The translations under genes and the position numbers were made by a program. DNA of 64,000 bases, from contig NZ_JNWO01000014.1 in NCBI RefSeq assembly GCF_000716435.1, positions 1 through 64,000 of the forward strand. The letters are read 5' to 3'. Of this stretch, positions 1-7,917 are shown one piece after another. The notes below the pieces were generated by a model. It saw nothing but the letters and a program-made list of their open reading frames with translations, made no database searches and had not been told where the DNA came from. Origin of the DNA: Streptomyces xylophagus (GTDB lineage Bacteria > Actinomycetota > Actinomycetes > Streptomycetales > Streptomycetaceae). Each line of letters starts with the position of its first letter. The first letter of the stretch is position 1.

Positions 1-66
1 CCGGTGTCGAGAGCCCCACCGTGCTCGGCGCTGCGCGCCTCCGCGCGCTGGGGCTCTCGACACCGG
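1..66. repeat. Perfect 18-bp inverted repeat at the left edge
   Basis: The arms at 1-18 and 49-66 are exact reverse complements around a 30-nt GC-rich loop that contains a second small hairpin. No T-run follows. It could be a strong terminator-like hairpin for a gene to the left, or the end of a repeat element. The left arm starts at the window edge, so its true length is unknown. Confidence 0.6.
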
Positions 67-121
67 CGCGCCCCTACGGCTCCCTCTCGGCCGACGCGTT
101 GGCATAGTCGGACTTGGTGGG

Positions 122-140
122 CCCTCGCCGTTGGTGAGGG
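122..140 (-). terminator. Hairpin downstream of the FtsX permease gene
   Basis: Arms 122-129 and 133-140 pair over 8 bp with one G-U pair and a 3-nt loop. It lies about 33 nt past the permease stop codon. There is no U-tract, which is usual for Streptomyces terminators. Confidence 0.4.
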
Positions 141-172
141 TGGACGCCCTGCGTTTCTCTGCCGGTGGTTGG

Positions 173-2728
173 TTAGTCGGTGGCTATTGCCCGCAGTACG
201 TCCAGGCGGGCTGCCCTGCGTGCCGGGCGCAAGCCGGCCAGGGCTCCTGCGGCCAGGCCTACCAGGGCCACCACGACCAGTTGCACGGGCGGGATCGCGA
301 AGGCGCTGTCGCTCGCGCCGTCCGAGGCCTTGACCAGGACCCAGCCGAGGAAGGCGCCGAGGGCGAGTCCGCCGACCGTACCGAAGGCGGCGACCAGGAC
401 CGACTCCCAGCGGACCATGGCCCGGAGTTGGGAACGGGTCTGGCCGACCGCCCTCAACAGGCCCAGTTCGCGGGTGCGTTCGTGGATCGCCAGGGTCAGT
501 GTGTTGGCGATGCCCAGCAGGGCGATCAGGACCGCGAGGGCGAGCAGGGCGTAGACGAGGGTCAGCATCATGTCGATGCCGCCGGCCGAGGACTGTGCGT
601 ATTCGTGGCGGGTCTGGACTTGTGGGTTGCCGTAGTGGGCGGCGATCTGCTCGACAGCAGCCTTGCCTGCGGTCGCGTCCACGCCCTGCTTGAAGGAGAC
701 GGCGACTAGCGTGTCGGAGTCCTGGGTGCGGTGCGGGGACCAGGCTGCGCGGGTGATGACGTAGTCGCCGGCGAGTTCGGACCGGCCGTAGACCGCGCGG
801 ACCGTGAAGGTCTTCTTCTCACCGTCGGTGAAGGCCAGTTGGGCTGTACTGCCGGTGGTCAGGTGTTGGCGGTCGGCCTCCGTCCTGGTGATGGCGATGC
901 CGTCGGTTCCGAGGTTGCGGAGGGAGCCCTGGACCGTGCCCAGGTCGAAGGTGCGGGCGAGGGCTGTGGGGTCTGTGACGGTCAACGCCCGTCCCTTGCC
1001 GTCCACTTCGGCTACTCCACGGCCGAGGCCCACTGCTGTGTCCACTTCGGGCAGCTTGCCGATGGCCCCTGCGAGTTGGGGGCTCAGCCCGCTGCCGCCC
1101 GCTCCGAAGGAGGGAGTGCTGACGGCTACGTCACCGGCGAAGGAACGGGACACGGTCTGGTCCATGGTGGCCTTCAACGACGCGCCGAATACGGTGAACA
1201 GCGACACCACGGCCACGCCGATCATCAGTGCGCTCGCGGTGGCGGCCGTTCGGCGGGGGCTGCGCAGGGCGTTGCGGCGGGCGAGGCCGCCGGTGACGCC
1301 GCGCAGCCGGTCGAGGGGGCTGCCTAGGACGCGTACCGCCGTGGAGGAAGCGACGGGGCCGAGGACTACGAAGGCAACCAGGGCCAGTACGGCGCCAACT
1401 CCCGCCAGCAGCAAGGACGGTGAGACCAGGATGCCGGTGAGGGTGGTCCCCAGCGCGAGGGCGGCGAGGGCCAGTCCGGTCACCGCGCGGACGCGGGACG
1501 CGCCGGACTGGTCCACGGCCGTCTCGCGCAGTGCGGCCAGCGGGGCGGTGCGGCCTGCCCGGACGGCCGGCATGAGTGCGGAGCCCAGGCAGACGACGAT
1601 GCCTACGGCCAGCGGCAGGGCCATGGAGAGGGCGCGGATCACCAAGTCGCCTTCGGGGAACGGGAATCCGATCGCCGGAAACAGTCCTTGTAGGCCTGCT
1701 GCGATACCGATGCCGCCTGCGAGTCCGGCCGCCGACGCGGTCGCGGCGACGACGCTCGCCTCGACGACGGTGGCTGCGGTGATCTGGCGGCGGGAGGCGC
1801 CGAGGGCCCGCAACAGGGCGTTCTCGCGGGTGCGTTGGGCGATGACGATGGCGAAGGTGTTGTGGATGGAGAAGGTCGCCACCAGCAGGGCGATGCCCGA
1901 AAAGACCAGGAGGAACGTGGTGAAGATCGTCAGGAATTGGGAGGAGATCATGTCCGTGTTCTCCTGTGCCGACTGCTGGCCCGTGATCGCCTCAACTCCC
2001 TTGGGGAGTACGGGAGTCAGGCGGTCGACCAGTTGTCGCTGGCTGATGCCGGGGCCCGCGCGCACGCTGATGGTCGCCGCCTCGCCGGGCCTGGCGGTGA
2101 GGTACTTCTCGGCGTCGGCCTGTGTCATCCCGGTGTAGGTCACCTGTGCCATGCCGTCCTCGCCGCCGAAGGTCGCGAGGCCGACGATCGTCACCTTGAC
2201 GGGGTCGGGTGTGCGCAGTGTCGTCGTGTCGCCGATCTTCAAGTGGCCCTTGTCTGCGGCGCCTCGGTTGACGACGACCTCGCCGGACCTGGCCGGGGTG
2301 CGGCCTTCGGCGAGCCGGTACGGGTTGAGCTGCGGGTCGGTGATCCAGTTCCCGGCTAGGGTGGGCGGGCCCTTGCCTCCGACGGCTTTGCCGTTGGCGC
2401 CGACGAGTTGGCCCGCGCCCTGGATGCTGGGGGCGGCCGCCGCGACGCCGGGGACCCGCTCGACGGTCTTCACCAGGGCCGTGCTCACCGGTTGCCGAAC
2501 GCCCTGGCTCTCGCCGGGTGTTGTGATGGCGTCGGCGCTGCGGACCACGGCGTCCGTGCCGCTGGTCGCGTCGCCGAACATGGTGTCGAAGTTGGCGCGC
2601 AGGGTGTCGCCCATGACGAGGGTCCCGGCGAGGAAGGCGACCCCGAGGAACACGGCGAGGAACGTACCGGCGAAGCGCCTTTTGTGGGCCCGCAGGGAGG
2701 ACATGCTCAGGCGCACGGACGCGTTCAT
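173..2728 (-). CDS. FtsX-family ABC transporter permease (MacB-like)
   Basis: The protein has 851 residues. It is the membrane half of an ABC system that probably exports lipids or peptides or acts mechanically on the envelope; the substrate is unknown. After an N-terminal membrane segment (about residues 20-40) comes a periplasmic MacB-type domain (about 45-260). A first FtsX block of membrane helices spans about 265-400, and a second half repeats the layout with FtsX helices near 730-845. The ATG overlaps the stop of the ATPase gene by 4 bp (ATGA), so the two are translationally coupled. Length and double FtsX architecture are normal for actinobacterial members. It is the last gene of the operon 3770-173. 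Confidence 0.9.
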   Translation of the reverse strand: MNASVRLSMSSLRAHKRRFAGTFLAVFLGVAFLAGTLVMGDTLRANFDTMFGDATSGTDAVVRSADAITTPGESQGVRQPVSTALVKTVERVPGVAAAAPSIQGAGQLVGANGKAVGGKGPPTLAGNWITDPQLNPYRLAEGRTPARSGEVVVNRGAADKGHLKIGDTTTLRTPDPVKVTIVGLATFGGEDGMAQVTYTGMTQADAEKYLTARPGEAATISVRAGPGISQRQLVDRLTPVLPKGVEAITGQQSAQENTDMISSQFLTIFTTFLLVFSGIALLVATFSIHNTFAIVIAQRTRENALLRALGASRRQITAATVVEASVVAATASAAGLAGGIGIAAGLQGLFPAIGFPFPEGDLVIRALSMALPLAVGIVVCLGSALMPAVRAGRTAPLAALRETAVDQSGASRVRAVTGLALAALALGTTLTGILVSPSLLLAGVGAVLALVAFVVLGPVASSTAVRVLGSPLDRLRGVTGGLARRNALRSPRRTAATASALMIGVAVVSLFTVFGASLKATMDQTVSRSFAGDVAVSTPSFGAGGSGLSPQLAGAIGKLPEVDTAVGLGRGVAEVDGKGRALTVTDPTALARTFDLGTVQGSLRNLGTDGIAITRTEADRQHLTTGSTAQLAFTDGEKKTFTVRAVYGRSELAGDYVITRAAWSPHRTQDSDTLVAVSFKQGVDATAGKAAVEQIAAHYGNPQVQTRHEYAQSSAGGIDMMLTLVYALLALAVLIALLGIANTLTLAIHERTRELGLLRAVGQTRSQLRAMVRWESVLVAAFGTVGGLALGAFLGWVLVKASDGASDSAFAIPPVQLVVVALVGLAAGALAGLRPARRAARLDVLRAIATD

Positions 2729-3477
2729 GACCTCACGTCCTCGAAGGCCTTCAGGCGGTCCAGGACCTTTTCGGCCGTGGGGGATTCCATACGGTCCACC
2801 AGGCGGCCGTCGGCAAGGAAGACGACCTCGTCGGCGTGGGCGGCGGCGACCGGGTCGTGGGTCACCATCACGACCGTGCGGTCCGTCTGCCGTACGGCAC
2901 TGCGGAGCAGGCCGAGAACCTCGCCGCCGGAGCGGGAGTCGAGGTTGCCGGTCGGCTCGTCGGCGAAGACGACCTCGGGTCGGCCCGCGAACGCCCTTGC
3001 CACGGCGACGCGTTGCTGCTGGCCGCCGGAGAGTTCGGACGGGCGGTGATGGAGGCGGTCGCGGAGGCCGACGATGCCGATGAGCTCGTCGATCCACTCC
3101 TGGTCGCCCCTGGCTCCGGAGAGGTCGAGGGGCAGGGTGATGTTCTCCGCGACGGTCAGCGTCGGGATCAGGTTGAAGGCCTGGAAGACGAAGCCGACGC
3201 GTTCGCGGCGCAGGAGGGTCAGGCGTCGGTCGTCGAGGGTGCCGAGTTCCGTGTCGCCGATGTGGGCGGTGCCCGAGCTGAGCGTGTCCAAGCCTGCCGC
3301 GCAGTGCATCAGGGTGGACTTGCCGGAGCCCGAGGGTCCCATGATCGCGGTGAAGCGGCCGGCCGGGAAGTCGACGCTCACCCCGTCCAGGGCGCGCACG
3401 GCGGTGTCGCCGACGCCGTAGACCTTGACGGCGTCGACGACCCGCGCGGCCGTGCGGGTGGTGGTCGCGGTGGTCAT
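2725..3477 (-). CDS. ABC transporter ATP-binding protein (MacB/LolD type)
   Basis: The 250-residue nucleotide-binding subunit powers the adjacent FtsX permease. Walker A (GPSGSGKS) is at residues 47-54, the signature LSGGQ at 149-153, Walker B (VVFADEP) at 169-175, and an H-loop MVTHDP follows. The sequence between motifs, with a Q-loop in VFQAFNL, is typical of the MacB/LolD subfamily. The start is chosen at 3477 because it gives a 4-bp ATGA overlap with the SHOCT gene. The downstream permease overlaps in the same way, so three genes form one coupled operon. Confidence 0.95.
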   Translation of the reverse strand: MTTATTTRTAARVVDAVKVYGVGDTAVRALDGVSVDFPAGRFTAIMGPSGSGKSTLMHCAAGLDTLSSGTAHIGDTELGTLDDRRLTLLRRERVGFVFQAFNLIPTLTVAENITLPLDLSGARGDQEWIDELIGIVGLRDRLHHRPSELSGGQQQRVAVARAFAGRPEVVFADEPTGNLDSRSGGEVLGLLRSAVRQTDRTVVMVTHDPVAAAHADEVVFLADGRLVDRMESPTAEKVLDRLKAFEDVRS

Positions 3478-3770
3478 GCCGGGCCGCCTCCCTTGCCGGT
3501 GCGGCCGAACTGCTCGTCCAGGACGGAGAGGCGGCGCCAGTACTCGTCCTCGTCGATCTCGCCGGAGGCGAAGCGGCGGCCGAGGACGGCGAGCGGGGAG
3601 TCGCCGGTGGGACGGGGGTCGGCCATCGCGCGCCACGGGCCGCCGCGGCCGCGCCAGGCGGTGCGGCGCAGGACGGTGACCACGCCGACCACTACGGCCG
3701 CCCAGATCAGCGGGAAGAACAGGATCCACGGGCCGGGGCCGCCGCCGTTCCAGTTCGCCAGAGTCTGCAT
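3474..3770 (-). CDS. SHOCT-domain membrane protein
   Basis: This 98-residue protein has one transmembrane helix (about residues 14-34), a basic linker, and a C-terminal SHOCT motif (about 60-90) with the usual pattern in which a phenylalanine and GEI/DEDEY/RL residues follow LGRRFASG. SHOCT domains are short oligomerisation modules common in bacterial membrane proteins; the specific role here is unknown. A GGAG stands about 10 nt before the ATG. As first gene of the ABC operon it may be an accessory or regulatory subunit. Confidence 0.8.
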   Translation of the reverse strand: MQTLANWNGGGPGPWILFFPLIWAAVVVGVVTVLRRTAWRGRGGPWRAMADPRPTGDSPLAVLGRRFASGEIDEDEYWRRLSVLDEQFGRTGKGGGPA

Positions 3771-3941
3771 GTCGATTCATCTCCAAGGAGCCTGGAGCCC
3801 TCGATGGGCTTCCTGTGATGTATCGAGACTGGCTCCGGGGAGGGGGCCGGGTCGTCGTACGGCCAGCGGCAGTGCGGGTACCTCGCGGGGAGTACGTGAG
3901 GGGGTGCCGGCTGCTCCATAAGCCGTCGACAAGCCGTCCAC

Positions 3942-3967
3942 TACTGTAACTACCAGTATGTACACTG
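3942..3967. promoter_or_regulatory. Candidate TetR operator
   Basis: Two overlapping dyads sit just before the tetR start: TACTG (3942-3946) facing CAGTA (3954-3958), and CAGT (3954-3957) facing ACTG (3964-3967). The position between divergent genes fits an autoregulatory site that would also control the ABC operon. Binding is inferred. Confidence 0.45.
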
Positions 3968-3972
3968 ACTGT

Positions 3973-4539
3973 ATGAGCACCCCGGAGCGACTGATCGAGT
4001 CCACACGCGAGCTGCTGTGGGAGCGCGGCTACGTCGGCACCAGCCCCAAGGCAATTCTGGAGCGCGCTGGAGCTGGGCAGGGCAGTATGTACCACCACTT
4101 CAAGGGCAAGCCGGATCTGGCGCTGGCGGCGATCCGGCGGACGGCCGAGGAGTTGCTGAGTACCGCAGAGGAAGTACTCGACGGGCCCGGGACGCCGTAC
4201 GAGCGGATCGAGGCGTATCTGCGGCGCGAGCGTGATGTGTTGCGGGGGTGTCCGGTCGGGCGGCTGACGATGGATCCGGAGGTGATCGCCAGCGCGGAGC
4301 TGCGGGAGCCGGTGGACGCGACGCTCGACGCGATCCGTGAGCGGCTCGCCGGAATCGTCGAAGAGGGCAAGGAACAGGGGCAGTTCGGGGCGGAGCTGGA
4401 CGGCGAGGAGATCGCCTCGACGATCCTCGCGACCGTACAGGGCGGTTACGTCCTGGCCCGCGCGTCCGGCTCACCGGCCGCCTTCGACGCCGGTGTCCGG
4501 GGACTGCTCGCCCTGCTCGCGCCCTCCGCTCCCCGATAG
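3973..4539 (+). CDS. TetR/AcrR family regulator (LmrA/YxaF-like C-terminus)
   Basis: This 188-residue repressor has an N-terminal TetR helix-turn-helix (about residues 5-50, with the motif GQGSMYHHFKGK). Its C-terminal domain resembles the LmrA/YxaF group (CPVGRLTMDPE, then a helix with VDATLDAIRERL). The ATG at 3973 is preferred over 3958 because the upstream codons fall inside the dyad operator. It is divergent from the SHOCT/ABC operon and upstream of the DUF4865 gene, so it may control either side; DUF4865 genes are often found beside TetR genes. Confidence 0.85.
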   Translation: MSTPERLIESTRELLWERGYVGTSPKAILERAGAGQGSMYHHFKGKPDLALAAIRRTAEELLSTAEEVLDGPGTPYERIEAYLRRERDVLRGCPVGRLTMDPEVIASAELREPVDATLDAIRERLAGIVEEGKEQGQFGAELDGEEIASTILATVQGGYVLARASGSPAAFDAGVRGLLALLAPSAPR

Positions 4540-4625
4540 GAGTCCGGGCACGTGCGGAGCACCAGGAACCACCCCGACACCCGACAGGGGTCGGCGGAGA
4601 ACTCCCCCTTCTGAGGAGGCACTTG

Positions 4626-5210
4626 ATGCACGCGATGCAGTACGAACTCACTCTTCCCGGCGACTACGACATGGGCATCATCCGGGGCCGGGTCGCACGG
4701 GTCGGGCATCTGCTCGACGACTGGGGCGGCCTCGGTTTCAAGGCGTATCTGCTGCGCGAGCGCGGGGTGCACGGCTCGCCGGTCAACCAGTACGCGCCGT
4801 TCTATCTGTGGAACACGGTGGAGGGCATGAACCGCTTCCTCTGGGGCGGTGCTTTCCAGGGGCTCGTCAATGACTTCGGGCGGCCTGAGGTGGTGCAGTG
4901 GACGGGCCTCGCCTACGAGGACGGCGGTGCGGCGGGTTCGCCAGCCGCTGTCGCCGTACGCCGGTGCCAACGGATGGCGGAGGGTGTGGAGTTGGCGGCG
5001 GTCGTGGAGGAGGCTGTGGGTGAGACCCGGCGGCTGGCCGGAGAGGACGGCGCGGTCCTCGCGGCGGCGGCCGTCGACCCGCACAGCTGGGAGCTGGTCC
5101 ACTTCTCGCTCTGGGAGCAGGACTCGCCGAAGGCGGAGGGGGACGTGTTCCAGGTACTGCATCTCTCGGCGCCGGGGCGGGGCGCGTTACCGCGAGGTCG
5201 GCAGTGGTGA
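4626..5210 (+). CDS. DUF4865 family protein
   Basis: The 194-residue protein matches the DUF4865 pattern as I remember it: a start of the form MQYELTLPGDYDMGIIR, then GLGFKAYLLRERG, SPVNQYAPFYLW and MNRFLWGG. The biochemical function is unknown. A GAGGAGG ends 6 nt before the ATG at 4626; a second ATG at 4635 is possible. The stop overlaps the start of the phosphotriesterase-like gene, so the two are probably co-translated. Confidence 0.85.
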   Translation: MHAMQYELTLPGDYDMGIIRGRVARVGHLLDDWGGLGFKAYLLRERGVHGSPVNQYAPFYLWNTVEGMNRFLWGGAFQGLVNDFGRPEVVQWTGLAYEDGGAAGSPAAVAVRRCQRMAEGVELAAVVEEAVGETRRLAGEDGAVLAAAAVDPHSWELVHFSLWEQDSPKAEGDVFQVLHLSAPGRGALPRGRQW

Positions 5211-6145
5211 GTGACGTCGTCCGTACGGTACTTGGGGATGTGGACCCACGGCTGCTGGGTGTGTGCGACGCGCACGACCACCTCTTTCTCCGGAGCGCTC
5301 GGCTTCCCGGCCAGGAGTTGGGCGACGCGTCGGCCGCGCGGTCCGAGTTGACCGCGTTCCGTGCCGTCGGCGGGGGCAGCGTCGTGCAGTGGACGCCGTA
5401 CGGGATGGGGCGGCGGGTCGCTGATCTGCCTCTGCTGTCCCGGGCGACGGGTGTGCATGTGGTCTGTGCGACCGGGTTGCATCAAGCGGCGCACTACAGC
5501 CCGGAGTTGCTGGAGAGCCTGCGCGGCAGGCTGGCCGAGGTGTTCGTCGCCGAGTTGGAGGTGGGCATCGGGCTTTCCGGTGTCCGCGCCGGGATCATCA
5601 AGGTCGCGGGCGGCTTCCACGGCCTCGACGCGCACGCCCGCTGGACGATGACCGCGGCGGCCGAGGCCCACCGTGCGACGGGAGCGCCGATCGCCGTCCA
5701 TCTGGAGCTGGGCACGGGCGCGCTGGACGTACTCGACCTGCTGTGCGGCAAGTTGGGAGTCGAACCGCACCGGGTGATCCTCGGTCACCTCAACCGCTCC
5801 CCCGACCTCGTCGTCCAGCGCCAGGCCGCCGACGCGGGCGCCTACCTCGCGTTCGACGGCCCGTCCCGCGCCCACCACGCCACGGACTGGCGCATGCCGG
5901 ACAGCGTCCGGGCGCTGGCCGAGGCCGGCTACGGCGACCGCCTGCTGCTCGGCGGGGACACCGTGGTCGCCGGGGCCCGCTCGGTGGACGGCGGCCCGGG
6001 GATGCCGTACCTGCTGCGGCGGGTGGGGCCACGGCTCGCGGTGGAGCTGGGTGAGGAGCTGGTGCGGCGCGTGTTCACGGAGAACCCCGCGCGCGCGTTC
6101 GCCGTCGAGTGGCGCCTCTCCTCGGAGCCGGTCGCCGAAGGCTGA
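5204..6145 (+). CDS. Phosphotriesterase-family metal-dependent hydrolase
   Basis: The 313-residue protein is a TIM-barrel amidohydrolase of the phosphotriesterase/lactonase group. Visible ligands are the HxH motif in CDAHDHLF (residues 23-29), a lysine in GIIKVAGG that is carboxylated in this family, histidines in AVHLELG and ILGHLNRSPD, and the aspartate in LLGGDTV. FTENPARAF near the end is typical. The substrate cannot be read; phosphotriesters, lactones or formamide-type substrates are all possible. Tandem GTG codons at 5204 and 5207 overlap the DUF4865 stop; the second gives the usual 4-bp GTGA coupling. Confidence 0.85.
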   Translation: MVSDVVRTVLGDVDPRLLGVCDAHDHLFLRSARLPGQELGDASAARSELTAFRAVGGGSVVQWTPYGMGRRVADLPLLSRATGVHVVCATGLHQAAHYSPELLESLRGRLAEVFVAELEVGIGLSGVRAGIIKVAGGFHGLDAHARWTMTAAAEAHRATGAPIAVHLELGTGALDVLDLLCGKLGVEPHRVILGHLNRSPDLVVQRQAADAGAYLAFDGPSRAHHATDWRMPDSVRALAEAGYGDRLLLGGDTVVAGARSVDGGPGMPYLLRRVGPRLAVELGEELVRRVFTENPARAFAVEWRLSSEPVAEG

Positions 6146-6192
6146 CAGCCCGCTGTGTTCAACGCGGACATCGAACATGTGGTGCTCGGGTG

Positions 6193-6363
6193 CAGCGGAC
6201 CGTGTGTCTCGCCGTCACCACGCAGGCGCTGCCCTTCCTGCTGCTCGGCACCGCTCTGTCGGGCATCCCGGCCCTGGCCGCCGACACCTGGGTGACGATC
6301 ACCGGCACCTGGCACGCGGGCGGAACCCTGGGTAGGAGTTCCGCCCGCGCCGCGCTGATCTAG
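6193..6363 (+). pseudogene. Remnant: permease helix fused to a TIGR03943-like C-terminus
   Basis: The frame encodes RTVCLAVTTQALPFLLLGTA, nearly identical to the first helix of the permease at 18272-19315. It then passes directly into DTWVTITGTWHAGGTLG, which matches the end of the TIGR03943-type protein at 17541-18275. About 1.4 kb that separates these parts in the intact operon is missing, yet the frame is kept to a TAG at 6361-6363. I read this as a deletion relic of a second copy of that operon. A small expressed membrane peptide cannot be excluded, but no ribosome site or proper N-terminus is seen. Confidence 0.65.
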
Positions 6364-7829
6364 GCCACCGAGATGTCCACGGACGGCCGCAGTTTCGCCG
6401 CCGCGGCCAGGGCCTCGTGCATGGGGTGGGTGTCGAAGGCCGTCAACAGGGCCTCGTTCGACGGGAGTTCGGATGCCGGGTAGGCGATCTGCTCGTAGGC
6501 CGACTGGAAGCGGGGGCCCCAACGGCGGGTGCCCAGGCGGGCGGTGCGGGAGCAGTTGTCGACCATGTACGCCACATCGCGGGCGTGCATGTAGGGCAGC
6601 AGGGAGTCGACCGCCTCGATGACGGACTCGTTGACGATCTCGGACCAGGGGTGGCCGCGCTCGGCGAACTCGTCGACCTGGGCGGTCATCGTCGCCACGA
6701 ACACTCCGGCGGTGAACGGCTCGACGGGCAGGGCCCGTTCGGCCCGGCGCGCTCGCACCTCCGCGCCGACGGCCCACATCGGCGAACCGCCGATGCTGCT
6801 CATCTCCCGTGCCCCGAGCCGCTGTTCGGCGAGGACAACGCTGCGCAGCTCGGTGCCGTCGGCGACCTCGTCGTAGATCTCGGCGACGATCTCGCGGGCG
6901 GGGCCGTAGGTCGCCGAGTACGCGCGGTCGAAGACGTCCCGTCCGGCCGGGTCCAGGTTCTCGCGGACGGCGCGGAGTCCGGCCTGGGAGATGGTGCGGG
7001 CGATGGGTCCGGTGACGTTCTCGCAGGAGCGCTCGTACGCCGTCACCGGGTCGTCGCCGGCGAGCCGGTAGTGGGTGTACAGGCTCTCGACGATGCCGTG
7101 GACGGCGCCGAGCAGGATGGCGCGTTCGCCCACGATGTCGGAGCGGTACTCGCTCTCCAGGGTCGTGCGGAAGGTGTACGGCGAGCCGAGCGCGACCGAC
7201 CAGCCGAGCGCGCGGTCCGTGGCCTTGCCGTCGGGGTCGGCGTGGACGGCGTAACTGCTGTTGATGCCCGCGCCGTTGATCTCGGCGCCCTGTTCGTAGA
7301 GGCGGCGCACGGAGTCGCCCATACCCTTGGGGCAGACCGCGATCACGCCGTGTCCGGGCGGGAACTCGCCGCCGGAGGCCCGGAGATGACCGAGCAGGAA
7401 GCCGTGCGAGAGGCCGATGGTCGCACCGGGCTTCAACGCGGCGAAGATCTCCTCGTGATGGGCGGCGAGGGCCGCGTCCGCGATCAGCAGGATCACCAGG
7501 TCGCTGTCGGCGGTGACGGCGATCCAGTCGCCGAGGGTGCCGTCCTCCTCGGTGAAGCCGTGCGCGCGGGCGTCGGCGGCGGATGCCGAGCCGGGGCGCA
7601 GTCCGACGCTCACCCGGATGTCCGTGCCCGCGAGGGAGTCGCGCAGGTTGCGGGCCTGGGCGCGGCCCTGCGGGCCCCAGCCGATGACGCCGATGCGGTG
7701 GACGTCGGCGAAGGCCTGCGGGAGGAGGGGGAAGAGGTGCCGGCCGCCGCGCAGGATGGTCTCCGTGCCGCCGGGCACGTCCATCGTCTCGAGGGCGAAC
7801 ACGGCGGAGGTGTGCGTGGTCGAGGTCAT
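6360..7829 (-). CDS. ilvC: Ketol-acid reductoisomerase, class II, plant-like
   Basis: The 489-residue enzyme would convert acetolactate or acetohydroxybutyrate to the dihydroxy acid with NAD(P)H and Mg2+ in valine and isoleucine synthesis. The Rossmann motif GVIGWGPQG lies at about residues 47-55. Further on come GLSHGFLLGHL, VCPKGMG, the metal-site stretch GERAILLGAVHG, and the C-terminal stretches VNESVIEAVDSL, MVDNCSRTARLG and a terminal LRPSVDISV. The length and these motifs match the long class II enzyme, closest to my memory of the plant form. Actinobacteria usually carry the short class I enzyme of about 335 residues, so this is probably a second, acquired copy. It is divergent from ilvY. 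Confidence 0.93.
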   Translation of the reverse strand: MTSTTHTSAVFALETMDVPGGTETILRGGRHLFPLLPQAFADVHRIGVIGWGPQGRAQARNLRDSLAGTDIRVSVGLRPGSASAADARAHGFTEEDGTLGDWIAVTADSDLVILLIADAALAAHHEEIFAALKPGATIGLSHGFLLGHLRASGGEFPPGHGVIAVCPKGMGDSVRRLYEQGAEINGAGINSSYAVHADPDGKATDRALGWSVALGSPYTFRTTLESEYRSDIVGERAILLGAVHGIVESLYTHYRLAGDDPVTAYERSCENVTGPIARTISQAGLRAVRENLDPAGRDVFDRAYSATYGPAREIVAEIYDEVADGTELRSVVLAEQRLGAREMSSIGGSPMWAVGAEVRARRAERALPVEPFTAGVFVATMTAQVDEFAERGHPWSEIVNESVIEAVDSLLPYMHARDVAYMVDNCSRTARLGTRRWGPRFQSAYEQIAYPASELPSNEALLTAFDTHPMHEALAAAAKLRPSVDISVA

Positions 7830-7855
7830 GGTCGAGTTGTAGGCTCCGGGCGGGT

Positions 7856-7892
7856 GTTGCGGCAAGCGCAACCTGTGCAGCGGGCTGTTGCG
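7856..7892. promoter_or_regulatory. Candidate IlvY operators
   Basis: GTTGCG (7856-7861) and CGCAAC (7867-7872) form a perfect 6-bp dyad with a 5-nt spacer. A further GTTGCG half-site lies at 7887-7892, 31 bp (three helical turns) from the first. A strong and a weaker site between divergent genes is the classic LysR arrangement; the assignment to IlvY is inferred. Confidence 0.55.
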
Positions 7893-7917
7893 TGAACTGA
7901 AAGGGCCAGGTCACGGT

